Shown one piece after another: positions 8,229 through 15,727 of a stretch of 64,000 nt of DNA; within the stretch, counting starts at the first letter, position 1, and every line of letters begins with the position of its first letter. Location: positions 307,712 to 371,711 of the forward strand of contig NZ_VTXD01000002.1 of assembly GCF_013114625.1 (NCBI RefSeq), read 5' to 3'. The notes below the pieces were generated by a model. The model was given only the letters and a program-made list of their open reading frames with translations. It had not been told where the DNA came from and did not search any database. Made by a program: the position numbers and the translations under genes. Source of the stretch: Vibrio sp. 99-70-13A1. Its GTDB lineage: Bacteria > Pseudomonadota > Gammaproteobacteria > Enterobacterales > Vibrionaceae.

Positions 8229-9010
8229 TGTCGGCACCCGCTCTAAGCGCAAAAAAACTGAGTATTAAGTTTGGCAGTAAAACGATTCTCGACAATATCT
8301 CTATTGATATTCATGCAGGTCAAGTCACGACATTATTAGGCCCTAATGGAGCCGGTAAAAGCACGCTTCTAAAAGCATTATGTCGAGAATTATCAAGTAA
8401 CGCAGATATTGATTATTTTGGTCACAATATGACGAAATGGTCTCCACAGCGTTTAGCCAAGCACCTCGCTATGCTTCCTCAAAATAGTACGCTGACTTTC
8501 CCTTTTCTTGTTCATGAGGTCGTTGAACTTGGAGGTATTCCTTTAGGCACTTCAAACAAAGAGCTCAACGAAATTTCAAAGCAAAAGATGGGAACAGCAG
8601 ACGTATCTCACTTAAGCAGTCGGCTTTACCCTTCTCTTTCTGGAGGAGAGAAACAGAGAGTTCATTTAGCAAGGGTGCTCACTCAACTTCATCATGCTGA
8701 TGATCAATGTATATTGATGTTAGATGAGCCAACCTCTGCACTCGATCTTGCCCATCAACATAACACGTTGAAAATTGCGAGAGACTTGGCTGATACTAAA
8801 GGCGCAGCAGTAATTGTGGTACTGCATGACCTCAATTTAGCGGCACAGTATTCAGATAGGCTCGTCGTGCTTAAGGATGGAGAGTTAGTGTGTGATGGGA
8901 GCCCCTGGGAAGCGCTTAAACCGAAGATGATTGAAGAAGTATATGGTTATTCGAGCTTAGTTGAAAAACACCCGACAATGGATTTTCCTCAAGTTCACCC
9001 CGCCCATTAA
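8225..9010 (+). CDS. hutD: Hemin ABC transporter ATP-binding protein HutD
   Basis: A 261-residue ABC ATPase. Walker A is GPNGAGKST (about residues 38-46), the signature is LSGGEKQRVHLARVL (about 138), Walker B is CILMLDEPTSALD, and the switch His is in VLHDLNLAAQYSD. It powers HutC and closes the tonB-exbB-exbD-hutB-hutC-hutD operon. Two adjacent ATG codons (8225, 8228) are possible starts; the first overlaps the hutC stop as ATGA. Confidence 0.95.
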   Translation: MMSAPALSAKKLSIKFGSKTILDNISIDIHAGQVTTLLGPNGAGKSTLLKALCRELSSNADIDYFGHNMTKWSPQRLAKHLAMLPQNSTLTFPFLVHEVVELGGIPLGTSNKELNEISKQKMGTADVSHLSSRLYPSLSGGEKQRVHLARVLTQLHHADDQCILMLDEPTSALDLAHQHNTLKIARDLADTKGAAVIVVLHDLNLAAQYSDRLVVLKDGELVCDGSPWEALKPKMIEEVYGYSSLVEKHPTMDFPQVHPAH

Positions 9011-9012
9011 AT

Positions 9013-9072
9013 TTTGAGCTTTAAGTTTGAGGTTGAGCTTGTGATTTGAGGTTTGAGCTTTGAGCTTTGAGG
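9013..9072. repeat. Degenerate TTGAGCTT tandem repeats
   Basis: Directly after the hutD stop, the motif TTGAGCTT and near copies (TTTAAGTT, TTGAGGTT, TTTGAGCT) recur about seven times over 60 bp. It is imperfect compared with the other arrays of the window but of the same size class and position, beside a gene end. Confidence 0.75.
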
Positions 9073-9197
9073 AAAATATTCAATTTACGATTATCGAGTT
9101 TAAAAACACCAAGCCAAATGACAGTGACTTTGGTCAAGCGGATTGTAACTTGAACAGAAACCTTACAATGCGATACTTATACAAAAACAAGACTTAC

Positions 9198-9229
9198 AAA
9201 AAAAGCTCCTAAATAGGAGCTTTTTTGTT
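9198..9229. terminator. Bidirectional terminator between hutD and the TetR gene
   Basis: The stem AAGCTCCT/AGGAGCTT has an AAAT-type loop, with an A run on its left and six T on its right, so it can act in both directions for the two convergent units. Confidence 0.9.
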
Positions 9230-9241
9230 TGAGCAACTAGT

Positions 9242-9703
9242 TTACTTGCTCATACGAATAATTGATTTACCAATCAACCACTCTAATTCTTTTCCGCTTG
9301 TATCACCAAACTGGCTTTCAGTAAGTTTGTATAAACGATCAATACCGTTTGCTGCAAACTCATGAGCGCTCTCTGCCGTTACAATGTGGTGGAATAGCAG
9401 ACGTAAAATTGCAAGGAATTCTGCATCTTCTAGTGCTTTAACCCAACTTGCTGAAAACTCTTCAAGACCATTTTCAAAATCAATATGTTCCATGAACATT
9501 TTGAAAATACGACCATCTAGGGCTGCCGTAAAATCCGTTTTCTTTGGGAAGTGGTGGCTGATACCTGTACGAGAAACGCCCGTTTGTTGACTTAATGTCG
9601 TGTATGACATTTTGTCGTAACCCAGTCTTAGCAATTGGTCTACAACGGCATCCATGATCTTCTGAATAGTGATCTCAGTATCTTCTTTACTACGCTTTGG
9701 CAT
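9242..9703 (-). CDS. TetR-family transcriptional regulator
   Basis: A 153-residue protein whose first 60 residues form a TetR helix-turn-helix (GYDKMSYTTLSQQTGVSRTGISHHFPKKTDF). The ligand-binding part is short for a TetR protein (typically 190-220 residues). It faces the heme operon convergently and has a Fur-box-like sequence about 50 bp upstream of its start, so it may itself respond to iron. A TetR gene next to the hut cluster is, in my recollection, conserved in Vibrio. Its targets are not visible from sequence. Confidence 0.85.
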   Translation of the reverse strand: MPKRSKEDTEITIQKIMDAVVDQLLRLGYDKMSYTTLSQQTGVSRTGISHHFPKKTDFTAALDGRIFKMFMEHIDFENGLEEFSASWVKALEDAEFLAILRLLFHHIVTAESAHEFAANGIDRLYKLTESQFGDTSGKELEWLIGKSIIRMSK

Positions 9704-9754
9704 ATTTCAGGCTCTTCTCTCTGTAAATCCATCTAACTTATCAAATGAAGTCAG

Positions 9755-9773
9755 AATGAAAATCGTTATCAGT
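9755..9773. promoter_or_regulatory. Fur-box-like operator upstream of the TetR gene
   Basis: AATGAAAATCGTTATCAGT matches the Vibrio Fur pattern AATGANAATNATTNTCATT at most positions and is nearly palindromic (ATGAAAAT/GTTATCA). It lies 52-70 bp upstream of the TetR start codon, a typical promoter position. Confidence 0.7.
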
Positions 9774-10234
9774 ATTATGTAAGTCAGGGGCTTTTTCGCA
9801 AGTATTCGATGCTAAAAACCTAATAAACATCATGTACTGCCAAATTTACAGCAGTGCATCTTTGTGCACTTTGCCCAGCTGGCATTAATGCTTACCATAA
9901 CTCTCTCAGTGGTTAATTTTAAATAACCTCTTAGAATATGAAATACTGATCAATAGATTCATTGTATAAATAACTATTAAGCAATAGATACTCTTATAAA
10001 ATCATTCGTAACGCAACTAACTGAATGACATCCTGACACACATATGACATTGATTCTCAACGAAACATGACATAGATCACACTAAATTTCGTCATTTCAA
10101 ACGTGCATATTCATTCGATCTCTTAACAAACAACATAGCATACCAATGCGGTTTGGTTCAAAGAAATTTAATTTTTGTAGATACAGCTCAAATAGCTAGA
10201 TAGAATAACCGTAACTTTTGTAAGAGGATTATTT
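9774..10234. other. Long intergenic region upstream of the DUF406 gene
   Basis: Together with the Fur-like site, more than 500 bp lie between two divergent genes. I see no convincing ORF. A CRP-like sequence CATGA-CATAGA-TCACA lies at 10066-10081 (eight of ten consensus half-site bases). AT-rich sequence runs up to the AGAGGATTATTT ribosome-binding region before 10235. Nothing else is recognisable. Confidence 0.5.
10066..10081. promoter_or_regulatory. Possible CRP site
   Basis: CATGACATAGATCACA aligns to TGTGA-N6-TCACA with a perfect right half and three of five bases in the left half. It sits about 150 bp upstream of the DUF406 gene. This is a weak single-site match only. Confidence 0.3.
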
Positions 10235-10537
10235 ATGAGTCACGATGCTGAAAACAACAACGATGTATGTGAAGCATGCGGTTGTGCTGGTGAAATCGGC
10301 TTTATGATTAAAGAAGGTGATGACGTAGCAACAGTTACTATCTTTGGCGAGTCTAAAGCGCTAATTGAAAGCGAATTTGCTAAGTATCTCGATCTAGCAA
10401 AACAAGTATCAAATAAAGTTGAATACACGCTTTCTGAACTAACAGAAGAAACCAAAGAACTAACGGCTCAATTTCAATTTGAAGTGAGCGCTGAGAAATT
10501 AATTTTTGAATTAAAAACACGTTCTCTTGCACGATAA
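10235..10537 (+). CDS. YfcZ/YiiS family protein (DUF406)
   Basis: A 100-residue protein matching the DUF406 family: an N-terminal CEACGCAGEIG cysteine cluster, a central AKQVSNKVEYTLSELTEETKELTAQFQFEVSAE-like region and a closing EKLIFELKTRSL. E. coli YfcZ has the same length, Cys cluster and AEMLIFQL-type ending. The function of the family is unknown. The gene stands alone with a good ribosome-binding site (AGAGGAT) and a terminator at 10567. Confidence 0.8.
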   Translation: MSHDAENNNDVCEACGCAGEIGFMIKEGDDVATVTIFGESKALIESEFAKYLDLAKQVSNKVEYTLSELTEETKELTAQFQFEVSAEKLIFELKTRSLAR

Positions 10538-10566
10538 TTGAACCTGTTTACATTCTAATAAACATA

Positions 10567-10596
10567 AAGACAAGTACTGGCTACTTGTCTTTTTTC
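10567..10596. terminator. Terminator between two convergent genes
   Basis: AAGACAAGTA and TACTTGTCTT form a 10-bp stem followed by six T on the plus strand. It overlaps the last codons of the convergent DUF1496 gene, a compact shared end. Confidence 0.85.
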
Positions 10597-10880
10597 TTTA
10601 ACTGAACCCACTGTAATGTTCCATTCAACTCAAATTCTTTTTCAGCTTTACACTCAATAAGCACGCCAGACACTTCTAGAACAGCGCCAAGGCTATAAGA
10701 CTTATCATCGTAGTAACACAAACGCTGATTCGTATTAGGCTGCGATACAACAACAGCTGCTTTACCTGGCGTTGCTATTACTCGATTAGCGAATGCCTCT
10801 TCGGAAGCAAAGCCATTGAATATGACTAAAGTAGCGAAAGCGATGGTCACTCTGCGTACTTGATGAAAATTAAACCTCAT
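10581..10880 (-). CDS. Small exported protein, DUF1496 family
   Basis: A 99-residue protein with a likely signal peptide (hydrophobic stretch at about 9-25, then AFA). The mature part has the DUF1496 pattern LCYYDDKSYSLGAVLEVSGVLIECK with two cysteines that may form a disulfide, followed by a lysine-rich C-terminus. It is found in Vibrio and relatives with unknown function. It is divergent from the leucine-rich-repeat-like gene across 80 bp. Confidence 0.75.
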   Translation of the reverse strand: MRFNFHQVRRVTIAFATLVIFNGFASEEAFANRVIATPGKAAVVVSQPNTNQRLCYYDDKSYSLGAVLEVSGVLIECKAEKEFELNGTLQWVQLKKKDK

Positions 10881-10960
10881 AGACTTCCTTAAATTTATAC
10901 TTAACTGATTCGTGTTTTTATCGTTATAGTGTAATTGTCACCCAACAAAATAAACATGCT

Positions 10961-11563
10961 ATGCGCCCACTTTTAACAATCCTATTGAGCTACTGCTTCA
11001 TCACATTTTCTGCTCAAGCTGAGCCTTTGGATAATTATCAGATACTGAATCACCTAGATAATTACGGGAATTTGCACCTACGCAATAAACCCTATACCGA
11101 GCTCCCAGCAGACTTAGTGGTGAAAGGTAACCTTAATATAGAGAAAACTTCGATTAAGCGGTTACCAAAAGGTTTAGAAGTTAAGGGGAGTTTGGATGCA
11201 TCTAACAGCCTGTTAAATAAGGTTTACGCAGGGACATCAATTAAAGGCTATGCCAATTTACTCGGAACTCAAATTCAAAGTTGGCCAAAAGGTGTAAAAG
11301 TCGGTGGTTACTTAAACCTTACTGATACTCCTCTTCAAAAATTACCAAATCGATTAAGAGTGAAAGGCGATTTAAGTGTTATTCGCACGCCGTTAACCAA
11401 TTTGCCTGAAGGCATTATCATTGATGGTGACCTTTATCTTGGTGGCTCTGCGATTAAAGAATTTCCTGACACAATGACAGTAAAAGGAAACATCTATTTA
11501 GGTGGGAATATTATCTCCAAATGGCCGACGAATTTAGACTTAGGTGGAGCGGTTGCCCGATAA
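10961..11563 (+). CDS. Exported leucine-rich-repeat-like protein
   Basis: A 200-residue protein with a signal peptide (about 1-20, ending SAQA). The mature part consists of about seven repeats of roughly 20-22 residues of the form LP..L.VKGDL.L..T.I..LP, for example KLPNRLRVKGDLSVIRTPLTNLP. This predicts a small solenoid, LRR-like or right-handed helix-like. No catalytic motif is seen. Such proteins may act in binding at the cell envelope, which is inference. A terminator follows at 11600. Confidence 0.6.
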   Translation: MRPLLTILLSYCFITFSAQAEPLDNYQILNHLDNYGNLHLRNKPYTELPADLVVKGNLNIEKTSIKRLPKGLEVKGSLDASNSLLNKVYAGTSIKGYANLLGTQIQSWPKGVKVGGYLNLTDTPLQKLPNRLRVKGDLSVIRTPLTNLPEGIIIDGDLYLGGSAIKEFPDTMTVKGNIYLGGNIISKWPTNLDLGGAVAR

Positions 11564-11599
11564 GTAATGGTCGCACCTTTTCACATGTTTATTCGCATT

Positions 11600-11626
11600 A
11601 AAAAAAGAGCTCAATGAGCTCCTTTT
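11600..11626. terminator. Bidirectional terminator
   Basis: A GAGCTC-AAT-GAGCTC hairpin is flanked by an A run and a T run, between the convergent repeat-protein and acyltransferase genes. Confidence 0.85.
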
Positions 11627-11644
11627 TAGATATGTTTTAACCAA

Positions 11645-12751
11645 TTAACCAATATTTTTAACTGGGTTCGCGTAACTGTCGATTAAGTATTGATGAGCAC
11701 CAAGCGGAATCGCTGATAACTTAGCTTCGAAATCACTTTGCACTTTCTCGGTGATTGAGTCATCACCCTTTTTCGCCGCTAACAAGTTTATCGGGAACAA
11801 CTTATAGTTATTATGTATCTGACGATCGATTTCTTCAGCTAAAGCATCTGGCGTTTCAAAGTCTTGAGAAACCACATCACCAAAGCTAACGTGTACACGC
11901 CCTTTCTTGCCAATAATGCCCTGAATGATACTTTCAATATCTTCAAATTCACCTTTTTCATAAGTGCCATGGATATCTTTTTCATATAGCTCTAACGCCT
12001 TAGCTGTATCACAAGGGTCGTTCTCGTATGAGATAGAAACAGGCACTATATTTAAAGATTTCGCATATTCTGAAAATGGGATTTTTTGTTTACGGCCTTC
12101 TACATGGAACATCTTTAGGATAGCTGGTTCAGTAAAGTCATTGCCGTCCTTAGCTCGCCCTTCTTTTTGTGCAATCCAAATCGAATTGCCCGTTTCAAGG
12201 GAATATTTGATGTATGACGACAGCTGACCCAAAGCTTTCATCATTTCTCTTGGACCTTTCAATGAACGCTTAACAATGAAGCTTTTATTCAGCCTCATTA
12301 ATTCTGTCGCACAAGGCTTTTTAAGCAGGTTGTCACCAATAGCGATGCGACATGTGTCATGGCCTTGCTGATGCAATGCATAGTTAACCAAGGCAGGATC
12401 CATCGCGATATCACGGTGGTTAGACACAAATAAGTACGCTTGGCTTGAATCCAAAGACTCTAGACCAGAATAAGATACGCCATCAGTGGTATTTGCCAAT
12501 GTATCACGTAGGTACTTCTTTACTTCAACTTGAATAGCTTCAACACTTTTGAACTTGCTCCATTTCATTTTCAAGTACACACGCAGCATTGGACTCATTA
12601 AAGCCTTAAACCAATTTGCGTGATTTGAAAAACGATAGTGCAGAATTGCGTTGATAAATTCTTCGTCATTAATTAAACGGTCAATTGCCGCTGGGATCTC
12701 GTCATCATTGTAAGGACGAATATCGAAATATGGATCAGTTGTGTTGGTCAT
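11645..12751 (-). CDS. 1-acyl-glycerol-3-phosphate acyltransferase-like protein (PlsC domain)
   Basis: A 368-residue acyltransferase with the NHRDIAMDP variant of the HX4D catalytic motif (about residue 124) and a later KEGRAKDG block corresponding to the EGTR region. A C-terminal extension of about 100 residues follows. PlsC enzymes transfer acyl chains to lysophosphatidate or related lysolipids at the inner membrane. The length exceeds E. coli PlsC (about 245), so the substrate may differ. It is transcribed divergently from the cupin gene at 12927 and ends at a shared terminator. Confidence 0.8.
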   Translation of the reverse strand: MTNTTDPYFDIRPYNDDEIPAAIDRLINDEEFINAILHYRFSNHANWFKALMSPMLRVYLKMKWSKFKSVEAIQVEVKKYLRDTLANTTDGVSYSGLESLDSSQAYLFVSNHRDIAMDPALVNYALHQQGHDTCRIAIGDNLLKKPCATELMRLNKSFIVKRSLKGPREMMKALGQLSSYIKYSLETGNSIWIAQKEGRAKDGNDFTEPAILKMFHVEGRKQKIPFSEYAKSLNIVPVSISYENDPCDTAKALELYEKDIHGTYEKGEFEDIESIIQGIIGKKGRVHVSFGDVVSQDFETPDALAEEIDRQIHNNYKLFPINLLAAKKGDDSITEKVQSDFEAKLSAIPLGAHQYLIDSYANPVKNIG

Positions 12752-12926
12752 TTTTCACTACATATAATAAAAAGCTGGCTCATTCTACGCATTGTTGGCA
12801 CTTCTCGCAGCTACATAAGCCATACTTTGAACAAGGTCAGACCAGAAATAAAGAAAATAATCGGTCAGTGTTGGCATTTTTGATGAATAACGGTAATCTT
12901 AGCGCCCAAAAACTAAGGTAATATCT

Positions 12927-13532
12927 ATGAACTTCGCTATCGAGCATATCTCGGCTCACTTTTCTCACTTGGTCATTACACCTAGAAAAAAAGTACTTAA
13001 ACACAGCCTAGTATCTGTTCATAGTGGATTGGTTTTAGTGAAATTGGGTAAGCAAGAATACGCCGTCGAAAAAAACCAAAGTATCTGGATTCCTTTTGAT
13101 TGTTTAACTTCTTTAACGTATTTCCCAAATACTAAAATTGAGCAAGTCGATTTCTCTGTTCGTTTGAGTGATGCTTTCCCACAACAAGCAGGTTATGTTG
13201 AACATTCAGCATTGTCTAAGGCTGTACTTAATAAGCTATCGGCTAGCAAGATCACTGAAGAATACCAAAAAGACCTTTTGTCAGTATTTAAGCAAGAAGT
13301 GATTGATTTTAAACCGAAGCTAGCATCAAGTTCACTGACTGAACAAGTGAATATGTGGAGCACAGAAGAGCCGACATTAAATCAAGAACAAACTTTAGTA
13401 ATGATGATGCGTGAAGCTAAAAAACGCATGCAATCCGGTCAGAAAAAACCAAAGGTGATCGATGATCTTTTTGCTGGTAAATCTGAAGAATTCGAATTGC
13501 TTTCAGCATTAGTCTTCGGACACGAGCTATAA
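12927..13532 (+). CDS. AraC-type cupin sensor domain without DNA-binding domain
   Basis: A 201-residue protein. The N-terminal 90 residues (VSVHSGLVLVKLGKQEYAVEKNQSIWIPFD and so on) resemble the cupin effector domain of AraC-family regulators. The remaining part (KRMQSGQKKPKVIDDLFAGKSEEFELL) shows no pair of helix-turn-helix motifs. It may be a truncated or specialised regulator, or a free-standing sensor. I see no frameshift that would restore an AraC HTH downstream. It is divergent from the acyltransferase. Confidence 0.55.
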   Translation: MNFAIEHISAHFSHLVITPRKKVLKHSLVSVHSGLVLVKLGKQEYAVEKNQSIWIPFDCLTSLTYFPNTKIEQVDFSVRLSDAFPQQAGYVEHSALSKAVLNKLSASKITEEYQKDLLSVFKQEVIDFKPKLASSSLTEQVNMWSTEEPTLNQEQTLVMMMREAKKRMQSGQKKPKVIDDLFAGKSEEFELLSALVFGHEL

Positions 13533-13570
13533 GCTTACTTAGAGATGATTTAAGTAAACGAAAATCATTA

Positions 13571-13605
13571 AAAAAGCCGTTTGAAATCAATTCAAACGGC
13601 TTTTT
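13571..13605. terminator. Bidirectional terminator
   Basis: AAAAAGCCGTTTGAA pairs with TTCAAACGGCTTTTT: a 15-bp stem with a short loop between convergent genes. Confidence 0.95.
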
Positions 13606-13631
13606 AGTATTCGTATTTGATGGGCAGTTCT

Positions 13632-14120
13632 TTAGAACGGCAATTCAACTTGCATCATCATGTTAGCATCACGTTCATCATGCCAGCGATAGTCAAAACG
13701 TAACCTAGGTTGACCATTAACCTTGTCTCCAAAACCTACACTTAATTGTAAGCCATGGTTTAATAGCCACTCTTGAGTGGTCATATCATTTTTGGTTTCT
13801 TCAAGATCTTCAGGTAACCACATCCCCAAACCAAAATAGTTTGTTGAGATGTTTTGCGTAAGGATTGGAGCATCTTTTGTTTTAAGAGCCCAGTCACTCC
13901 AGTAGTCTTCAGTCGGCTCAGAATCTTCATCCAACAAGCCACCTAAGCTTGTGACTTGCTGTTCAATGTAATCCCAACTGTCTGAGAATTCTTGACAACC
14001 TAGCCCCTCGTCTTGAGCAAGCATCACAGACTGATCACTAAAAAGCATACAGCTTGCATTCGCGTGCATACAGCTCGCGATTAAAAGCAACGCTGAGGTT
14101 GTTCTTTTTAGCATAGTCAT
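13632..14120 (-). CDS. Exported protein of unknown function
   Basis: A 162-residue protein with a signal peptide (MLKRTTSALLLIASCMHANA). The mature region is acidic and Trp-rich and ends in a strand-like segment terminating in Phe (MMMQVELPF). That is compatible with membrane-associated beta structure, although the size is too small for a classical barrel. I do not recognise the family. The start may be 14114 (second Met). It lies 12 bp downstream of the NadD-like gene and is probably co-transcribed with it. Confidence 0.6.
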   Translation of the reverse strand: MTMLKRTTSALLLIASCMHANASCMLFSDQSVMLAQDEGLGCQEFSDSWDYIEQQVTSLGGLLDEDSEPTEDYWSDWALKTKDAPILTQNISTNYFGLGMWLPEDLEETKNDMTTQEWLLNHGLQLSVGFGDKVNGQPRLRFDYRWHDERDANMMMQVELPF

Positions 14121-14132
14121 CAGACCTCTAGG

Positions 14133-14663
14133 TTATTGGGATTGCATTATCTTATACAGCTTACCGTCTTGCAACATCTTTGTAACTGATGAAGTAGTCA
14201 GATCTTTGATATCTGTCCCATTAGAAATAGCATTTCGGATATCTGTACTTCGAATATTCACTTTCTCAGGGCAAGCCATCACAGCCCAAGTCTTTGTTAT
14301 TTCTTCAGCTTTATAAAAAGACGAAAATTTAAAAAAGTTATCCGGGCCAATTACAAATGTTATATCGGCATTTGAATATTTTTCTTTAATTTTGTTAAGT
14401 ACCGCATAAGTCGTGACACTTTCACCGGGTGTATGCAGGCTTTTTTCGAGATCCGATAATTCGACATTACTTAACTCTATGTCTTGAATGAAAGCTTCGA
14501 CTAATTGACACCGAGTATCAAAGTCCAACATTTCCTTACCCCAAGCATGGGCAATACTTGGCACAAGTAGAATTTTGTCAAAATGGGCAAGTGATTCAAT
14601 AACACTTTTATGCCCTAAACTTGGCGGATTAAATGCACTTCCGAATACCGCGATTTTCAGCAT
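14133..14663 (-). CDS. Nicotinate-nucleotide adenylyltransferase-like protein
   Basis: A 176-residue nucleotidyltransferase of the HIGH superfamily: FGSAFNPPSLGHKSVIE at the N-terminus (the GxFNPPxxGH motif) and IRSTDIRNAI near the C-terminus (the SxTxxR/ISSTxIR motif). NadD/NadM enzymes join ATP with nicotinate or nicotinamide mononucleotide. It is divergent from nadE by 108 bp, and both act at the end of NAD synthesis, which supports the call. It is somewhat shorter than E. coli NadD (213), so it may be a second, non-housekeeping adenylyltransferase. Confidence 0.8.
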   Translation of the reverse strand: MLKIAVFGSAFNPPSLGHKSVIESLAHFDKILLVPSIAHAWGKEMLDFDTRCQLVEAFIQDIELSNVELSDLEKSLHTPGESVTTYAVLNKIKEKYSNADITFVIGPDNFFKFSSFYKAEEITKTWAVMACPEKVNIRSTDIRNAISNGTDIKDLTTSSVTKMLQDGKLYKIMQSQ

Positions 14664-14771
14664 GTTGATCCTATTCCTCTCTATAAATGCCTTAGCAAAT
14701 AGGTTTTTTAATCGAGTGATTTAGGTATGATAACACTAGAATTTTAAATTGCTTGCAGGAAAGGAAAACGA

Positions 14772-15602
14772 ATGGAACAGTTGATCCGTGATGAAATGCG
14801 TGTGCTTCCGTCTATCGACCCACACTTCGAAATCAACCGCCGAGTTGAATTCATCAAAACGAAATTACAGCAGTCAGGTTGTAAGTCTTTAATCCTTGGT
14901 ATCAGTGGTGGCGTCGATTCCACAACATGTGGTCGACTTGCTCAATTGGCGGTTGATAGCTTAAATGAAACCTCTTCAACAAGTGACTATCAGTTCATTG
15001 CCGTTCGCTTGCCTTACGGTGAGCAGAAAGATGAAGATGAAGCGCAATTGGCCCTATCTTTTATCCAGCCATCTCATTCTGTATCAGTCAATATTAAAGC
15101 AGGTGTAGATGGTTTACATGCTGCTTCTCATGTTGCCCTTGAAGGTACTGGCTTACTACCAACCGATACAGCAAAGCTTGATTTTGTTAAAGGCAATGTG
15201 AAAGCTCGTGCGCGTATGATTGCTCAGTATGAAATTGCTGGCTACGTAGGTGGCTTAGTTATCGGTACTGACCACTCAGCAGAAAACATCACTGGCTTTT
15301 ATACAAAACATGGTGACGGTGCCTGTGATTTAGCGCCTTTGTTTGGTTTGAATAAACGCCAAGTTCGTGAGCTATCCGCAACTCTAGGTGCCCCTGAACT
15401 ACTCGTTCATAAAGTACCAACGGCTGATTTAGAAGAACTTGACCCGCAAAAAGCGGACGAAGACGCATTAGATCTTACTTACGACCAAATTGATGACTTC
15501 TTGGAAGGCAAAGAAGTGCCTGAATACGTGACTGAGCGACTTGTTGCTATTTACAAAGCGACTCAGCACAAGCGCCAGCCTATTCCGACGATTTACGATT
15601 AA
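14772..15602 (+). CDS. nadE: Ammonia-dependent NAD synthetase
   Basis: A 276-residue NadE. The ATP pyrophosphatase P-loop [15 protein letters not shown] occurs at about residues 46-60, with [43 protein letters not shown] and KVPTADLEE following, all characteristic. It amidates nicotinate adenine dinucleotide to NAD using ammonia in the cytoplasm. There is no N-terminal glutaminase domain, so it is the ammonia-dependent form. The start is preceded by AGGAAAGGAAAACG, a good ribosome-binding site. Confidence 0.97.
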   Translation: MEQLIRDEMRVLPSIDPHFEINRRVEFIKTKLQQSGCKSLILGISGGVDSTTCGRLAQLAVDSLNETSSTSDYQFIAVRLPYGEQKDEDEAQLALSFIQPSHSVSVNIKAGVDGLHAASHVALEGTGLLPTDTAKLDFVKGNVKARARMIAQYEIAGYVGGLVIGTDHSAENITGFYTKHGDGACDLAPLFGLNKRQVRELSATLGAPELLVHKVPTADLEELDPQKADEDALDLTYDQIDDFLEGKEVPEYVTERLVAIYKATQHKRQPIPTIYD

Positions 15603-15634
15603 TTCATTCTGACACTTTTCTAAGTGAATAGAGT

Positions 15635-15675
15635 CAAAAAGGGCAGGTATCCCAAAGATACCTGCCCTTTTTTGA
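15635..15675. terminator. Bidirectional terminator after nadE
   Basis: AAAAAGGGCAGGTATC pairs with GATACCTGCCCTTTTTT: a strong stem with flanking A and T runs, between nadE and the convergent oxidoreductase. Confidence 0.95.
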
Positions 15676-15727
15676 CGATACATTTTATCGATGACTGACT
15701 AGAGCAATCATCGGCTCATCATTCGCT

